Below, in pieces: positions 26,086 through 33,994 of a stretch of DNA of 64,000 nucleotides. The notes beneath the pieces were generated by a model that did not search any database, had not been told where the DNA came from, and saw only the letters and a list, made by a program, of their open reading frames with translations. The stretch lies in the NCBI RefSeq assembly GCF_018678075.1, contig NZ_JAHHIR010000035.1:186001-250000 (forward strand), written 5' to 3'. Numbering within the stretch: the stretch's first letter is position 1; the number at the start of each line of letters is the position of its first letter. The translations under genes were made by a program, and so were the position numbers. The stretch is from Epibacterium ulvae. GTDB lineage: Bacteria; Pseudomonadota; Alphaproteobacteria; Rhodobacterales; Rhodobacteraceae.

Positions 26086-26547
26086 CTACAGCGGGAGGGG
26101 GCGCCCTTCTGCTATGGTCTCCATCGCGAAGTAGGATGTGACGCTGTCCAGCTCAACACCCGCGATAAGACGTTGATAGACCCGGTCGTAACTGGGCATA
26201 TCTTCGGTCACCACTTTCAGCTGATAGTCATAATCGCCGCCGATCCGGTGGAAATCCACCACCTCGGGAATGGTCAGAACGTGGCGGCGAAACTGCGCCA
26301 GCCAGTCCACTGAGTGGTGGCGGGTGCGCAGCATGACAAAGACCACCAGATCCAGACCCAGCGCCTTGCGATCAATGCGGGCCGTGCTGCCTTGTAACAC
26401 GCCTTGTTCGTCCAGCGCGCGCAGACGGCGCCAACAGGTGTTCTGCGACAGGTTCAACCGGTCCGCCAGCTCCCGTTGGGAGAGGCTTGCATCGCTTTGC
26501 AGGGCTTTCACCAGTGCGCGATCTATTTGATCTATTTTTGAACTCAT
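26086..26547 (-). CDS. Lrp/AsnC family transcriptional regulator
   Basis: 153 residues. The N-terminal HTH (QIDRALVKALQSDASLSQRELADRLNLSQNTCWRRLRALDEQGVLQG) is followed by a RAM/AsnC ligand domain (VFVMLRTRHHSVDWLAQFRRHVLTIPEVVDFHRIGGDYDYQLKVVTEDMPSYDRVYQRL). Lrp-type proteins sense amino acids and often control a divergent gene. Here the divergent neighbour is a cysteine-desulfurase-like enzyme, so cysteine or a related sulfur/selenium amino acid is the likely effector (inference). No clear ribosome-binding site precedes the ATG because a 14-base perfect palindrome lies three bases upstream. Confidence 0.93.
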   Translation of the reverse strand: MSSKIDQIDRALVKALQSDASLSQRELADRLNLSQNTCWRRLRALDEQGVLQGSTARIDRKALGLDLVVFVMLRTRHHSVDWLAQFRRHVLTIPEVVDFHRIGGDYDYQLKVVTEDMPSYDRVYQRLIAGVELDSVTSYFAMETIAEGRPLPL

Positions 26548-26550
26548 TTG

Positions 26551-26605
26551 CGATCATATGATCGAAATAGGGCGTAAATCAATGTGATAATGATTGCGCA
26601 TTATC
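26551..26605. promoter_or_regulatory. Two dyads in the Lrp / desulfurase-like divergent promoter
   Basis: CGATCATATGATCG (26551-26564) is a perfect 14-base palindrome; GATAATG-N6-CATTATC (26586-26605) is a second dyad 21 bases on. Both lie in the 107-base gap between divergent genes and are likely binding sites for the Lrp-type regulator. Confidence 0.55.
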
Positions 26606-26654
26606 CAATCACGTGGGGCAGGATGGGCAAAAGCAGACAGAGCGGAGCCCCCAG

Positions 26655-28076
26655 ATGCCATTTACCTCATTCAAAGCCGACCTTGCCAACCATGTGGCAA
26701 AAGGAACCCTGGGCCCGGATATCATCGGCGACGGGGTGATGATCCCAGGTTTCAAGGGCGAGGTGCCGCTGGTCTATGCGGATTACGTCGCCTCTGGCCG
26801 GGCCATGCACAGCGTGGAGCGGTTCATTGCCGCGCAGGTGCTGCCGTTTTATGCCAATTCCCATACCGAGGCCTCGTATTGCGGGCAGTATATCACCCAA
26901 TTGCGCCGCGCTGCCCGGGCTGAAATTGCGCAAGCCTGCGGGGCGCGTCCAAGGGATGCCGTGATCTTTACCGGTTCTGGTGCGACGGCGGGGTTGAACC
27001 GCCTGGTCAGCCTGTTTGGCGTCAACGAAGCACGCGATCCGGTGGTGTTTATCGGTCCCTATGAACATCACTCCAACATCCTGCCCTGGCGCGAAAGCCG
27101 GGCCAAAGTGGTAGAGATCCCAGAAGGCGCGCGTGGCGGTGTGGATCTGGCGGCACTGGCGCAGGCTTTACGCGATAATGCCTGCAGCGACGTGATGATC
27201 GGCAGTTTTTCTGCGGTCTCTAACGTGACCGGCATCGTGACCGACCCGGATCCGGTGTCGCAGCTGTTGCGCGCGCACGGTGCCAAAGTGGTCTGGGACT
27301 ATGCCGGCGGTGGGCCTTACCTGCCGATCGATATGGGCGCATATGGCGGCGCGCCGAAGGATGCGGTGGTGGTCTCCCCTCATAAGTTCCCCGGCGGGCC
27401 CGGTGCATCAGGCGTGTTACTCGTGAATCAAGATGCGGTGGTTGCGCAAAGCCCCAGCTGGCCGGGGGGCGGGACCGTGCGCTTTGTCTCTCCCTGGCGT
27501 CATGACTACAGCGCCGATCTCGTGGCACGCGAAGAGGCCGGCACCCCCAATGTCATCGGCGACATTCGCGCGGCGCTGGCGTTTCTGGTCAAAGCGGCGG
27601 TGGGCCACCCCGAGATCGCCGCGCGTGAGAACAGATTTGCGCGCTTGGCCTGGGACGCTTGGGGCGCGCATCCACAGATCACGATTTTGGGCTCGGACGT
27701 GGCGCACCGCTTGCCGATCTTTTCATTTATGGTGCGCGACCGGGCTGGTGATGCGGTGCATCAGCAACTCTTCACCCGGATGCTGAGCGATGTGTATGGC
27801 ATTCAGGCGCGGGGCGGATGTGCCTGTGCGGGGCCCTATGCGCATCGTTTGCTGGGGATCGATGCCGCCGCCTCGGACGCGTTGTTTCAACGGTTGGAGG
27901 CGGGCGAAGAGTTGGAGAAACCGGGTTGGGTGCGGCTCAATTTTTCCTATCTGATGACGCCGCAGACGGTGCGGTACATCTTGGCCTCCGTGGTGGAACT
28001 GGCGGAAAATGTCGAACGCTATCTGTCGTCTTATCGCGCAGACCCCGCAACAGCACGGTTCAAATGCGCCAGCTGA
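26655..28076 (+). CDS. Aminotransferase class V / cysteine desulfurase-like protein
   Basis: 473 residues from ATG 26655 (GCGGAG upstream; a longer frame to 26613 is less likely). Fold-type I PLP enzyme: N-terminal YADYVASGRAMHSVERFIAAQVLPFYANSHTEASYCGQYITQLRR, HH pair in GPYEHHSNILPWRE, PLP lysine K244 in VVSPHKFPGGPG, and a catalytic cysteine in ARGGCACAGPYAH (C389/C391). These match SufS/CsdA-like desulfurases or selenocysteine lyases, but the protein is about 60 residues longer than SufS and there are no suf/isc genes nearby. It could act on an unusual sulfur amino acid. Divergent from the Lrp regulator that probably controls it. Confidence 0.9.
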   Translation: MPFTSFKADLANHVAKGTLGPDIIGDGVMIPGFKGEVPLVYADYVASGRAMHSVERFIAAQVLPFYANSHTEASYCGQYITQLRRAARAEIAQACGARPRDAVIFTGSGATAGLNRLVSLFGVNEARDPVVFIGPYEHHSNILPWRESRAKVVEIPEGARGGVDLAALAQALRDNACSDVMIGSFSAVSNVTGIVTDPDPVSQLLRAHGAKVVWDYAGGGPYLPIDMGAYGGAPKDAVVVSPHKFPGGPGASGVLLVNQDAVVAQSPSWPGGGTVRFVSPWRHDYSADLVAREEAGTPNVIGDIRAALAFLVKAAVGHPEIAARENRFARLAWDAWGAHPQITILGSDVAHRLPIFSFMVRDRAGDAVHQQLFTRMLSDVYGIQARGGCACAGPYAHRLLGIDAAASDALFQRLEAGEELEKPGWVRLNFSYLMTPQTVRYILASVVELAENVERYLSSYRADPATARFKCAS

Positions 28077-28218
28077 GCGGGGTTCCTTTGGCGGAATTTG
28101 GTAATTGATCCGGATTTGGCGGGAAAAACGACCAAAGCGGGCGGCTGCGCGCGGTCTTGCGGCTTTTCCAATGGCGGCGGTGGCGATATGACTGGGGCGA
28201 TTAAAGGAGCCCTAACAC

Positions 28219-29316
28219 ATGACGCAGATCACACCGCAGCCCGGAATCATGGATATCACCCTCTATCAGGCGGGCAAATCCCATGTGACCGGTCAGGCGC
28301 GGGTTATCAAGCTGAGCGCGAATGAAAACCCCTTTGGCCCAAGCCCCAAGGCAATTGCCGCGGCGCAGGCTGCGGCGCCCGATCTGCATCGATATCCCTC
28401 CACCGATCACGCAGAGCTGCGCACCGCCATTGGCGAAGTGCATGATCTGGACCCCGACCGCATTATCTGCGGCGTCGGCAGTGATGAGGTGCTGCAATTT
28501 ATCACCCAGTCCTACACCGGTCCGGGCGATGAGGTGATCTATACCGAACACGGGTTTTCCATGTATCCGATCCTGGCACGTCAGGCGGGGGCGACCCCGG
28601 TCTGTGTGCCGGAACGTGACCGGAGGGTCGATGTGGATCAGATCCTGAATGCGGTGACAGATCAAACGCGGCTGGTGTTTCTGACCAATCCCGGCAATCC
28701 CACCGGCACCATGCTGGACGACGCAGAGGTCGCGCGACTGGCACAAGCCCTGCCTGCGCATATCCTGTTGGTGGTGGATGGTGCTTATGCGGAATTCGTG
28801 CGCGGCGAGACGCCGTTTGATGGCGGTGCCGGACTGGTTGATGCACATCCTAATGTGATCATGACCCGCACCTTCTCCAAGGTTTATGGTCTGGGCGGGC
28901 TGCGGGTTGGCTGGGGCTACGGCGCGCGTGAGATTATTGATGTGCTGAACCGGGTCCGCCAGCCCTTTAACCTGTCGAACCTGTCGTTGAACACGGCCGA
29001 GGCCGCCTTGCGCGACCGCGACTATCTGTCGTTTTGTATGACGGAAAATGCCAAATGGCGGGATTGGTTGGCGGCGGAACTGGAGGCCTTGGGCGTGGCG
29101 TCAGATGAAAGCCAGACCAACTTCATCCTCGCACGGTTTGCCGATCAAGAAGAGGCCGAGGCTTGTGATGCGGTCTTGCAATCGCGCGGCGTCATCGTGC
29201 GCAAAGTGGCCGGGTACGGCATCCCCAACGGGCTGCGCATCACGGTTGGCGACGAAGAGGGCTGCCGCGCCGTGGTGGCCGGGATCCAAGCATTCAAGGA
29301 AGGTGCGCGCGCATGA
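28219..29316 (+). CDS. hisC: Histidinol-phosphate aminotransferase
   Basis: 365 residues of fold-type I aminotransferase group II. Makes histidinol phosphate from imidazole-acetol phosphate and glutamate; in this genus-level context it may also use aromatic keto acids. Motifs: [14 protein letters not shown], the cofactor region [22 protein letters not shown] and the PLP lysine in [27 protein letters not shown] lies nine bases before the ATG. Its stop overlaps the start of tyrC by four bases, so the two are cotranscribed, consistent with aromatic amino-acid synthesis as a second role. Confidence 0.94.
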   Translation: MTQITPQPGIMDITLYQAGKSHVTGQARVIKLSANENPFGPSPKAIAAAQAAAPDLHRYPSTDHAELRTAIGEVHDLDPDRIICGVGSDEVLQFITQSYTGPGDEVIYTEHGFSMYPILARQAGATPVCVPERDRRVDVDQILNAVTDQTRLVFLTNPGNPTGTMLDDAEVARLAQALPAHILLVVDGAYAEFVRGETPFDGGAGLVDAHPNVIMTRTFSKVYGLGGLRVGWGYGAREIIDVLNRVRQPFNLSNLSLNTAEAALRDRDYLSFCMTENAKWRDWLAAELEALGVASDESQTNFILARFADQEEAEACDAVLQSRGVIVRKVAGYGIPNGLRITVGDEEGCRAVVAGIQAFKEGARA

Positions 29317-30230
29317 CATCTGTTGTTTACGAGCGCGTGGCGCTGATCGGCCTGGGGCTGATCGCGTCCTCGATGTTTTGGGCGATGAAGCGCAGCGGTC
29401 TGGCGGGTGAGGTCACGGGGTTTGCGCGCAGCGTTGAAACCCGCGACACCGCACGCCGCATCGGACTGTGTGATCGGGTCAGTGATACGGTGGTTGAGGC
29501 GGTGCAGGACGCCGATCTTGTGGTGCTCTGTGTGCCGGTTGGGGTCATGGGGCAGGTCGCGGCGGAAATCGCGCCGCATCTGAAACCCGGCGCGACGGTG
29601 TCCGACGTGGGTTCGGTCAAGGCCGGCGTGATCGAGGCGGTGCAGCCGCATTTGCCAGCGGGCGTGCATTTTGTCCCGGCTCACCCGATTGCAGGCACCG
29701 AACATTCCGGGCCCGAGTCCGGCTTTGCCGAACTGTATGACAATCGCTGGTGCCTCTTGGTGCCGGTGGAAGGCACCGATCCTGCCGCGACCGAACGTCT
29801 GCGCGCGTTGTGGGAAGGGATGGGCGCCAATGTGGATGAGATGGAGGCCGACCACCATGATCTGGTGCTGGCTGTGACCTCTCATGCGCCGCATTTGATT
29901 GCCTATACGATGGTGGGTGTGGCCGATGATCTGCGCCGGGTGACCGACAGCGAAGTTATCAAATACTCCGCTGCGGGGTTTCGCGATTTCACCCGGATTG
30001 CGGCGTCCGATCCGACCATGTGGCGCGATGTGTTCTTGACCAATAAAGAGGCGACGCTGGAAATCCTGGGCCGGTTCACCGAAGAGCTGTTTGCCTTGCA
30101 ACGAGCGATCCGCACCGGCGACGGGGAGCATCTGCATGACTATTTCACCCGCACCCGCGCGATCCGGCGTGGCATTATCGAAGCCGGACAAGACACGGCC
30201 GCGCCGAATTTCGGCCGGGAGAAAAGCTGA
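29313..30230 (+). CDS. tyrC: Prephenate/arogenate dehydrogenase
   Basis: 305 residues with an N-terminal NAD(P)-binding Rossmann fold ([21 protein letters not shown], about residues 8-28) and the TyrA dehydrogenase C-terminal domain ([65 protein letters not shown]). It oxidatively decarboxylates prephenate or arogenate in tyrosine synthesis. There is no chorismate mutase fusion. The ATG overlaps hisC (ATGA) and its stop overlaps the next gene by one base, so the three genes form an operon. Cyclohexadienyl specificity cannot be told apart here. Confidence 0.94.
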   Translation: MTSVVYERVALIGLGLIASSMFWAMKRSGLAGEVTGFARSVETRDTARRIGLCDRVSDTVVEAVQDADLVVLCVPVGVMGQVAAEIAPHLKPGATVSDVGSVKAGVIEAVQPHLPAGVHFVPAHPIAGTEHSGPESGFAELYDNRWCLLVPVEGTDPAATERLRALWEGMGANVDEMEADHHDLVLAVTSHAPHLIAYTMVGVADDLRRVTDSEVIKYSAAGFRDFTRIAASDPTMWRDVFLTNKEATLEILGRFTEELFALQRAIRTGDGEHLHDYFTRTRAIRRGIIEAGQDTAAPNFGREKS

Positions 30231-30985
30231 TGGCACGCGCGGGGTGTTTGGCTGGGCTGGTAATGGCGGCTGCATGTGCGGCTGCGAGCCTGCAGGCGGA
30301 GTCAATTGGCAGCGCGGCGACATCTGTTGGATCCAACGCGTCCGGAAATTTCATGTGGGCCTTGCCGTCGCAGGCAGGCGATGTCTCAGCCTGGCCGGAT
30401 CTGTTGGGACCTGATCTTTTGGGGCCACATTTGGTGGAGCCGGTTCTGTTTGGCAAACGCAAACGGCGCAAGGCTGCGATCTGTGACGATCTGGACATTC
30501 AGGGTGAGGCTGTTGGTGTTGTTCCGGGCAAACTGAACGGCTGCGGCGCGACGGATGCAGTGCGGGTGCGCGCGGTCTCTGGCGTGACGTTGAGCCAGCA
30601 GTCGGTGATGACATGTGAGACGGCGCAGGCCTTGAAACATTGGGTTGAGAAAGGCGTGCAACCGGCGTTTCGCAAAGATGTGGTGGGGCTGCGGGTTGCG
30701 GCGCATTACTCGTGCCGGACGCGCAACAATCGCCCCGGTGCCAAAATCTCGGAACATGGCCGTGGCAAGGCGATTGATATTTCCGGGTTTATTCTGAAAA
30801 ACGGCGATGTGATCACCGTTCTTGAGGGATGGAAGTCACGCAAAACCCACAAGCAGTTGGAAAAGGCCTGGAAAGCGGCCTGTGGTCCATTTGGCACGGT
30901 TTTGGGACCGCGGTCGGATCGCTATCATCAAGACCACTTCCATCTGGATACCGCCCGCCATCGCGGTGGACCTTACTGTCGGTAA
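30230..30985 (+). CDS. Extensin-like domain protein
   Basis: 251 residues. N-terminal signal (about residues 1-24, ending SLQAES) then a short variable region and a C-terminal extensin-like domain (PF06904 type): CDDLDIQGEAVGVVPGKLNGCGATDAVRV, SVMTCETAQALKHWVEKGVQPAF, VAAHYSCRTRNNRPGAKISEHGRGKAIDISGF, HQDHFHLDTARH. The HxxGxAxD and HxDH pattern resembles M15-type peptidases, so a peptidoglycan peptidase role in the periplasm is plausible. Cysteines are paired as in the family. It starts on the last base of the tyrC stop. Confidence 0.88.
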   Translation: MARAGCLAGLVMAAACAAASLQAESIGSAATSVGSNASGNFMWALPSQAGDVSAWPDLLGPDLLGPHLVEPVLFGKRKRRKAAICDDLDIQGEAVGVVPGKLNGCGATDAVRVRAVSGVTLSQQSVMTCETAQALKHWVEKGVQPAFRKDVVGLRVAAHYSCRTRNNRPGAKISEHGRGKAIDISGFILKNGDVITVLEGWKSRKTHKQLEKAWKAACGPFGTVLGPRSDRYHQDHFHLDTARHRGGPYCR

Positions 30986-31009
30986 GATTTTGCAGCGGCG
31001 GCGCGTTCT

Positions 31010-31068
31010 TTCAAAGGCGGGCGGCTCCCGCGCCTGAAGGGGGCTTTGCCCCATTCCAGCCTTGGGCG
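31010..31068. repeat. GC-rich intergenic repeat material
   Basis: Contains GGCGGGCGGCTCCCGCGCC and GGGGGCTTTGCCCC, short palindromes of the same style as the repeats at 6478, 36395 and 52738; alignment with those copies is only partial. Confidence 0.35.
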
Positions 31069-31095
31069 CCGCATCGCACCAAGGGTGCGATGCGG
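31069..31095. terminator. Perfect 12 bp hairpin after the extensin gene
   Basis: Bases 31069-31080 pair perfectly with 31084-31095 around a three-base loop (AAG). There is no T-run on the plus strand, so it may be a processing or stability hairpin rather than a classical terminator. Confidence 0.5.
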
Positions 31096-31114
31096 TTGCG
31101 ATCTTTAGCAGAGG

Positions 31115-32116
31115 TCAGCGCAGTAGAATGCGCGGGGCAGGGCCAAGGGGCAAGGGCCCGAGCATGACGCGACCGCGAGCAAAGTTCAGGCGCAGCTCTA
31201 ACCGTTCGGGATGACCGCTGCGCCCGGCAAGCAACGTCAGGACCTGCTGCACATTGGAGCGCAGCGAGGGCGGAAGCACGCCGGCCTCCTCGGCCAGGGA
31301 TAACATGCGTTGCCAGTCCTGTGCCTGCAGAGTGATGGTGCCGGTGGGGCGGCCTGCTTCGTCCATCGTTAATTCACCCGCCGCGCGGATCTGCATCGGG
31401 CCCCATTGCACATGCATCTGTTCCAGAATGATGTGACGTGGTTGCGGGCGGCTTTGTTCCAGCGCGCGGCGATCCCAGGGCGTGTCAAAGGTCGCGGTGG
31501 CGCGAAAATCCAGCGCGTCAAACGCCTCTGGCAGGCCTTTGGTGGAAAACAACAATCGCCGGGTGTCGCCGGTCAGCACCAGATCCGCGATCGTGCCGTG
31601 CATTTGGTAGCGCAGCGGTGCGTCGCTTTCTTCCATGCGCAGAACAAAGGCCTGACCAGACAGGAGCGGCTGGTCCGCATCCGAGATCTGCCAGGGGCCG
31701 GAGCGCAGGTCGATATGTTCCAGCGCCAGCGCGCGGCCCGGTGCAAAACCGAGGCCGGCGCGCATGTCTGTCGCCTCCAGAACCAGGGTGCCGTCAAAAT
31801 AGGAAAACCGTTGCGGGCTTGCCGGAAAGCGCAGCCCTTGTTGGGTGGGGGAGACGGCGGCGCTGTCGAGGGAGATCCAATCTGCGCTCCAGGCGGTGCC
31901 GGTGCCGGGATCGGCAAGCGCCGGGTTCACAATCCGGGTCACGTGGCGGGAGGGGTATCCGGCGGTTTCGACACCGTCATATTCCGCATGCCAGCCTTCG
32001 CGTGCACGTTCACCAAACCAAGCGGTCACCCCCTCACGCAGGGCCCAGGCCGCGATGCCCCAATAGGCAGTCCATAAAAGAGTGAGCACTACAAGCCAAT
32101 TGATCAACCTGCGCAT
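31115..32116 (-). CDS. DUF2125 domain-containing protein
   Basis: 333 residues. One N-terminal membrane anchor (LINWLVVLTLLWTAYWGIAAWAL, about residues 5-27) and a long periplasmic part rich in beta strands: EGWHAEYDGVETAGYPSRHVTRIVNPAL, SADWISLDSAAVSPTQQGLRFP, and amphipathic strand repeats up to RGRVMLGPLPLGPAPRILLR. This is the layout of DUF2125, a family conserved in alphaproteobacteria with no known activity; the strand-rich layout recalls AsmA-like lipid-channel proteins. Convergent with the hairpin after extensin and divergent from the ChaC-like gene. Confidence 0.88.
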   Translation of the reverse strand: MRRLINWLVVLTLLWTAYWGIAAWALREGVTAWFGERAREGWHAEYDGVETAGYPSRHVTRIVNPALADPGTGTAWSADWISLDSAAVSPTQQGLRFPASPQRFSYFDGTLVLEATDMRAGLGFAPGRALALEHIDLRSGPWQISDADQPLLSGQAFVLRMEESDAPLRYQMHGTIADLVLTGDTRRLLFSTKGLPEAFDALDFRATATFDTPWDRRALEQSRPQPRHIILEQMHVQWGPMQIRAAGELTMDEAGRPTGTITLQAQDWQRMLSLAEEAGVLPPSLRSNVQQVLTLLAGRSGHPERLELRLNFARGRVMLGPLPLGPAPRILLR

Positions 32117-32183
32117 AGCAATCCCCTTTTCGCGGCCGTGAAATGCTGTTTATAAGGTGCGGTCAAAAAGGACCAGTAACGAC

Positions 32184-32714
32184 ATGACGATGTGGGTTTT
32201 TGGATATGGGTCGCTGCTGTGGAACCCAGGCTTTCCAGTGGCTGAGACGCGCAAAGCGACGCTGCATGGCTATGGGCGGTCATTTTGCATGTGGTCGATC
32301 CATCATCGCGGCACCGAAGAAAACCCAGGCCTGGTGCTGGCGTTGGATGAGATCGAAAGCGCCCATTGCACCGGCCTCGCCTTTGCGGTGGAAGCGAGGC
32401 ACGAGGCCGCGACATTGCAGGCCTTGCGTGAGCGCGAGCTGATATCCTCGGCCTATGTAGAGCGCGAGCTGGATGTTGAGCTGGAATGCGGAGAGCGGGT
32501 GCGCACCGTGACCTATGTGGTGGACCCCGAACACGTGCAATATTGCGGTGGCATGGCGTTGGAAACGCAAGCCCAAGTGATCGCACGCGCCATTGGCGGA
32601 CGGGGCCCAAATACAGAATACCTATACAACACCGCCGAGCATTTGTCGGAAATCGGATTGGAAGATACGGATCTGACCTGGCTCACTGCGCGAGTGCGTG
32701 AACTGACCGCATAA
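32184..32714 (+). CDS. Gamma-glutamylcyclotransferase, ChaC-like
   Basis: 176 residues from ATG 32184 (a GTG 27 bases upstream is possible). Motifs of the ChaC family: WVFGYGSLLWNPGF at the N-terminus (the YGSL substrate loop), a glutamate-containing middle AFAVEARHEAATLQALREREL, and VDPEHVQYCGG with GRGPNTEYLYNTAEHLSEIG. In the family the enzyme releases 5-oxoproline from glutathione. Glutathione handling also occurs in this window through gloB. Lone gene upstream of the MotA-like gene, same strand, 89 bases apart. Confidence 0.92.
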   Translation: MTMWVFGYGSLLWNPGFPVAETRKATLHGYGRSFCMWSIHHRGTEENPGLVLALDEIESAHCTGLAFAVEARHEAATLQALRERELISSAYVERELDVELECGERVRTVTYVVDPEHVQYCGGMALETQAQVIARAIGGRGPNTEYLYNTAEHLSEIGLEDTDLTWLTARVRELTA

Positions 32715-32803
32715 ATGCGTGATAAACACTTGGCACTTCACAGTCTTTCCCTATAGGCTGCGCGAGGACAGCGAGCAGTAACAGGTGTCAGGAGTCATAA
32801 CCT

Positions 32804-33991
32804 ATGGCGCAAAATGGGCGCGAGGCGAGACCGCAATTTTCTCAACCCGTGCGCCAGGTGATCATGATGTTGATCGCGCTGGGACTTGCCGGATTCGGGG
32901 CCTTTGTGGCTCTGCCGCGGGTGTTGCCGATCTTTGAGGCCAATCCCTGGCTGAACGGATTTATCTTACTTGTTTTTCTGATCGGCGTGACTGCCTGTTT
33001 CTGGCAGGTGGTGCAGCTGATCGGGTCAGTGCGGTGGATCGAACGGTTTGCCAGTGATGAGACGTTTGAGGACGATAAAGTCCCGTCGATGTTGGCGCCA
33101 CTGGCTTCGCTTCTGCGTTCGCGCGGGGCGCGGATGCAGTTGGGATCTTCGTCGACACGATCCATTCTGGATTCGGTGTCCACGCGGATCGATGAAGACC
33201 GAGAAATCACGCGATACATCGTCAACCTGCTGATTTTCCTGGGACTTTTGGGCACGTTCTATGGTCTGGCGACCACGGTGCCTGCGGTGGTCGACACCAT
33301 TCGCAGCCTTGCCCCCCAGGAAGGCGAAGAAAGTCTGGCGGTGTTCAACCGTCTGATGAGCGGTCTGGAAGCGCAGCTGGGCGGTATGGGCGTGGCGTTT
33401 GCGTCCTCGCTTTTGGGTCTGGCGGGCTCGTTGATTGTTGGGCTGCTGGAGCTGTTTGCAGGTCACGGTCAGAACCGGTTTTACCGGGAGCTGGAAGAGT
33501 GGCTGTCGTCCTTTACCCGTGTGAGCCTGTCGTCCGAGGATTCCGTCGGTGAAGGCGCGGGCGGTGCCGTCAGCCAGGTGTTGGACACGATGGCCGAGCA
33601 GATGGAAGCGCTGAATGTGATGTTCATGGACACCGCGCAATCGCGGGTGGATATGGACCACAAGATGGACGCGTTGATCAATGTGATCTCGGACATGAAC
33701 CAACGACAAGACCGTACCGAAACTCTATCCGGCGCCATTGAACGGATTGCGCTCGGCCAGGAGGCCTTGGTTGAGATCATGCGTGCCCAGGGTGACGTGG
33801 GGATCGACGCCGAAAGCCGCATGCGCCTGCGCTCGATTGACGTGCAGATGCTGCGCATCCTCGAAGAGATTTCCGCTGGTCGTCAGGAAAGCCTGGCTGA
33901 GCTGCGCAAGGATATTGATCTGTTGGTCAAGGCCTTTGCCAATCCACGCGCGCGGATGCGGCCAACACCGCCGCCGGGCGAAGGGGCCTAA
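32804..33991 (+). CDS. MotA/TolQ/ExbB-like proton channel protein
   Basis: 395 residues. Two N-terminal membrane helices (IMMLIALGLAGFGAFVALP and GFILLVFLIGVTACFWQVVQLIG, about residues 20-75), then a cytoplasmic segment and the conserved pair of the MotA/ExbB core: TRYIVNLLIFLGLLGTFYGLATTVP and GMGVAFASSLLGLAGSLIVGLLELF. The last ~170 residues are helical and cytoplasmic (LDTMAEQMEALNVMF...ISAGRQESLAELRKDI). It should form the pentameric channel of a proton-driven stator with the MotB-like protein encoded three bases downstream. It is not flagellar MotA: no flagellar genes are near. Confidence 0.88.
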   Translation: MAQNGREARPQFSQPVRQVIMMLIALGLAGFGAFVALPRVLPIFEANPWLNGFILLVFLIGVTACFWQVVQLIGSVRWIERFASDETFEDDKVPSMLAPLASLLRSRGARMQLGSSSTRSILDSVSTRIDEDREITRYIVNLLIFLGLLGTFYGLATTVPAVVDTIRSLAPQEGEESLAVFNRLMSGLEAQLGGMGVAFASSLLGLAGSLIVGLLELFAGHGQNRFYRELEEWLSSFTRVSLSSEDSVGEGAGGAVSQVLDTMAEQMEALNVMFMDTAQSRVDMDHKMDALINVISDMNQRQDRTETLSGAIERIALGQEALVEIMRAQGDVGIDAESRMRLRSIDVQMLRILEEISAGRQESLAELRKDIDLLVKAFANPRARMRPTPPPGEGA

Positions 33992-33994
33992 ACC

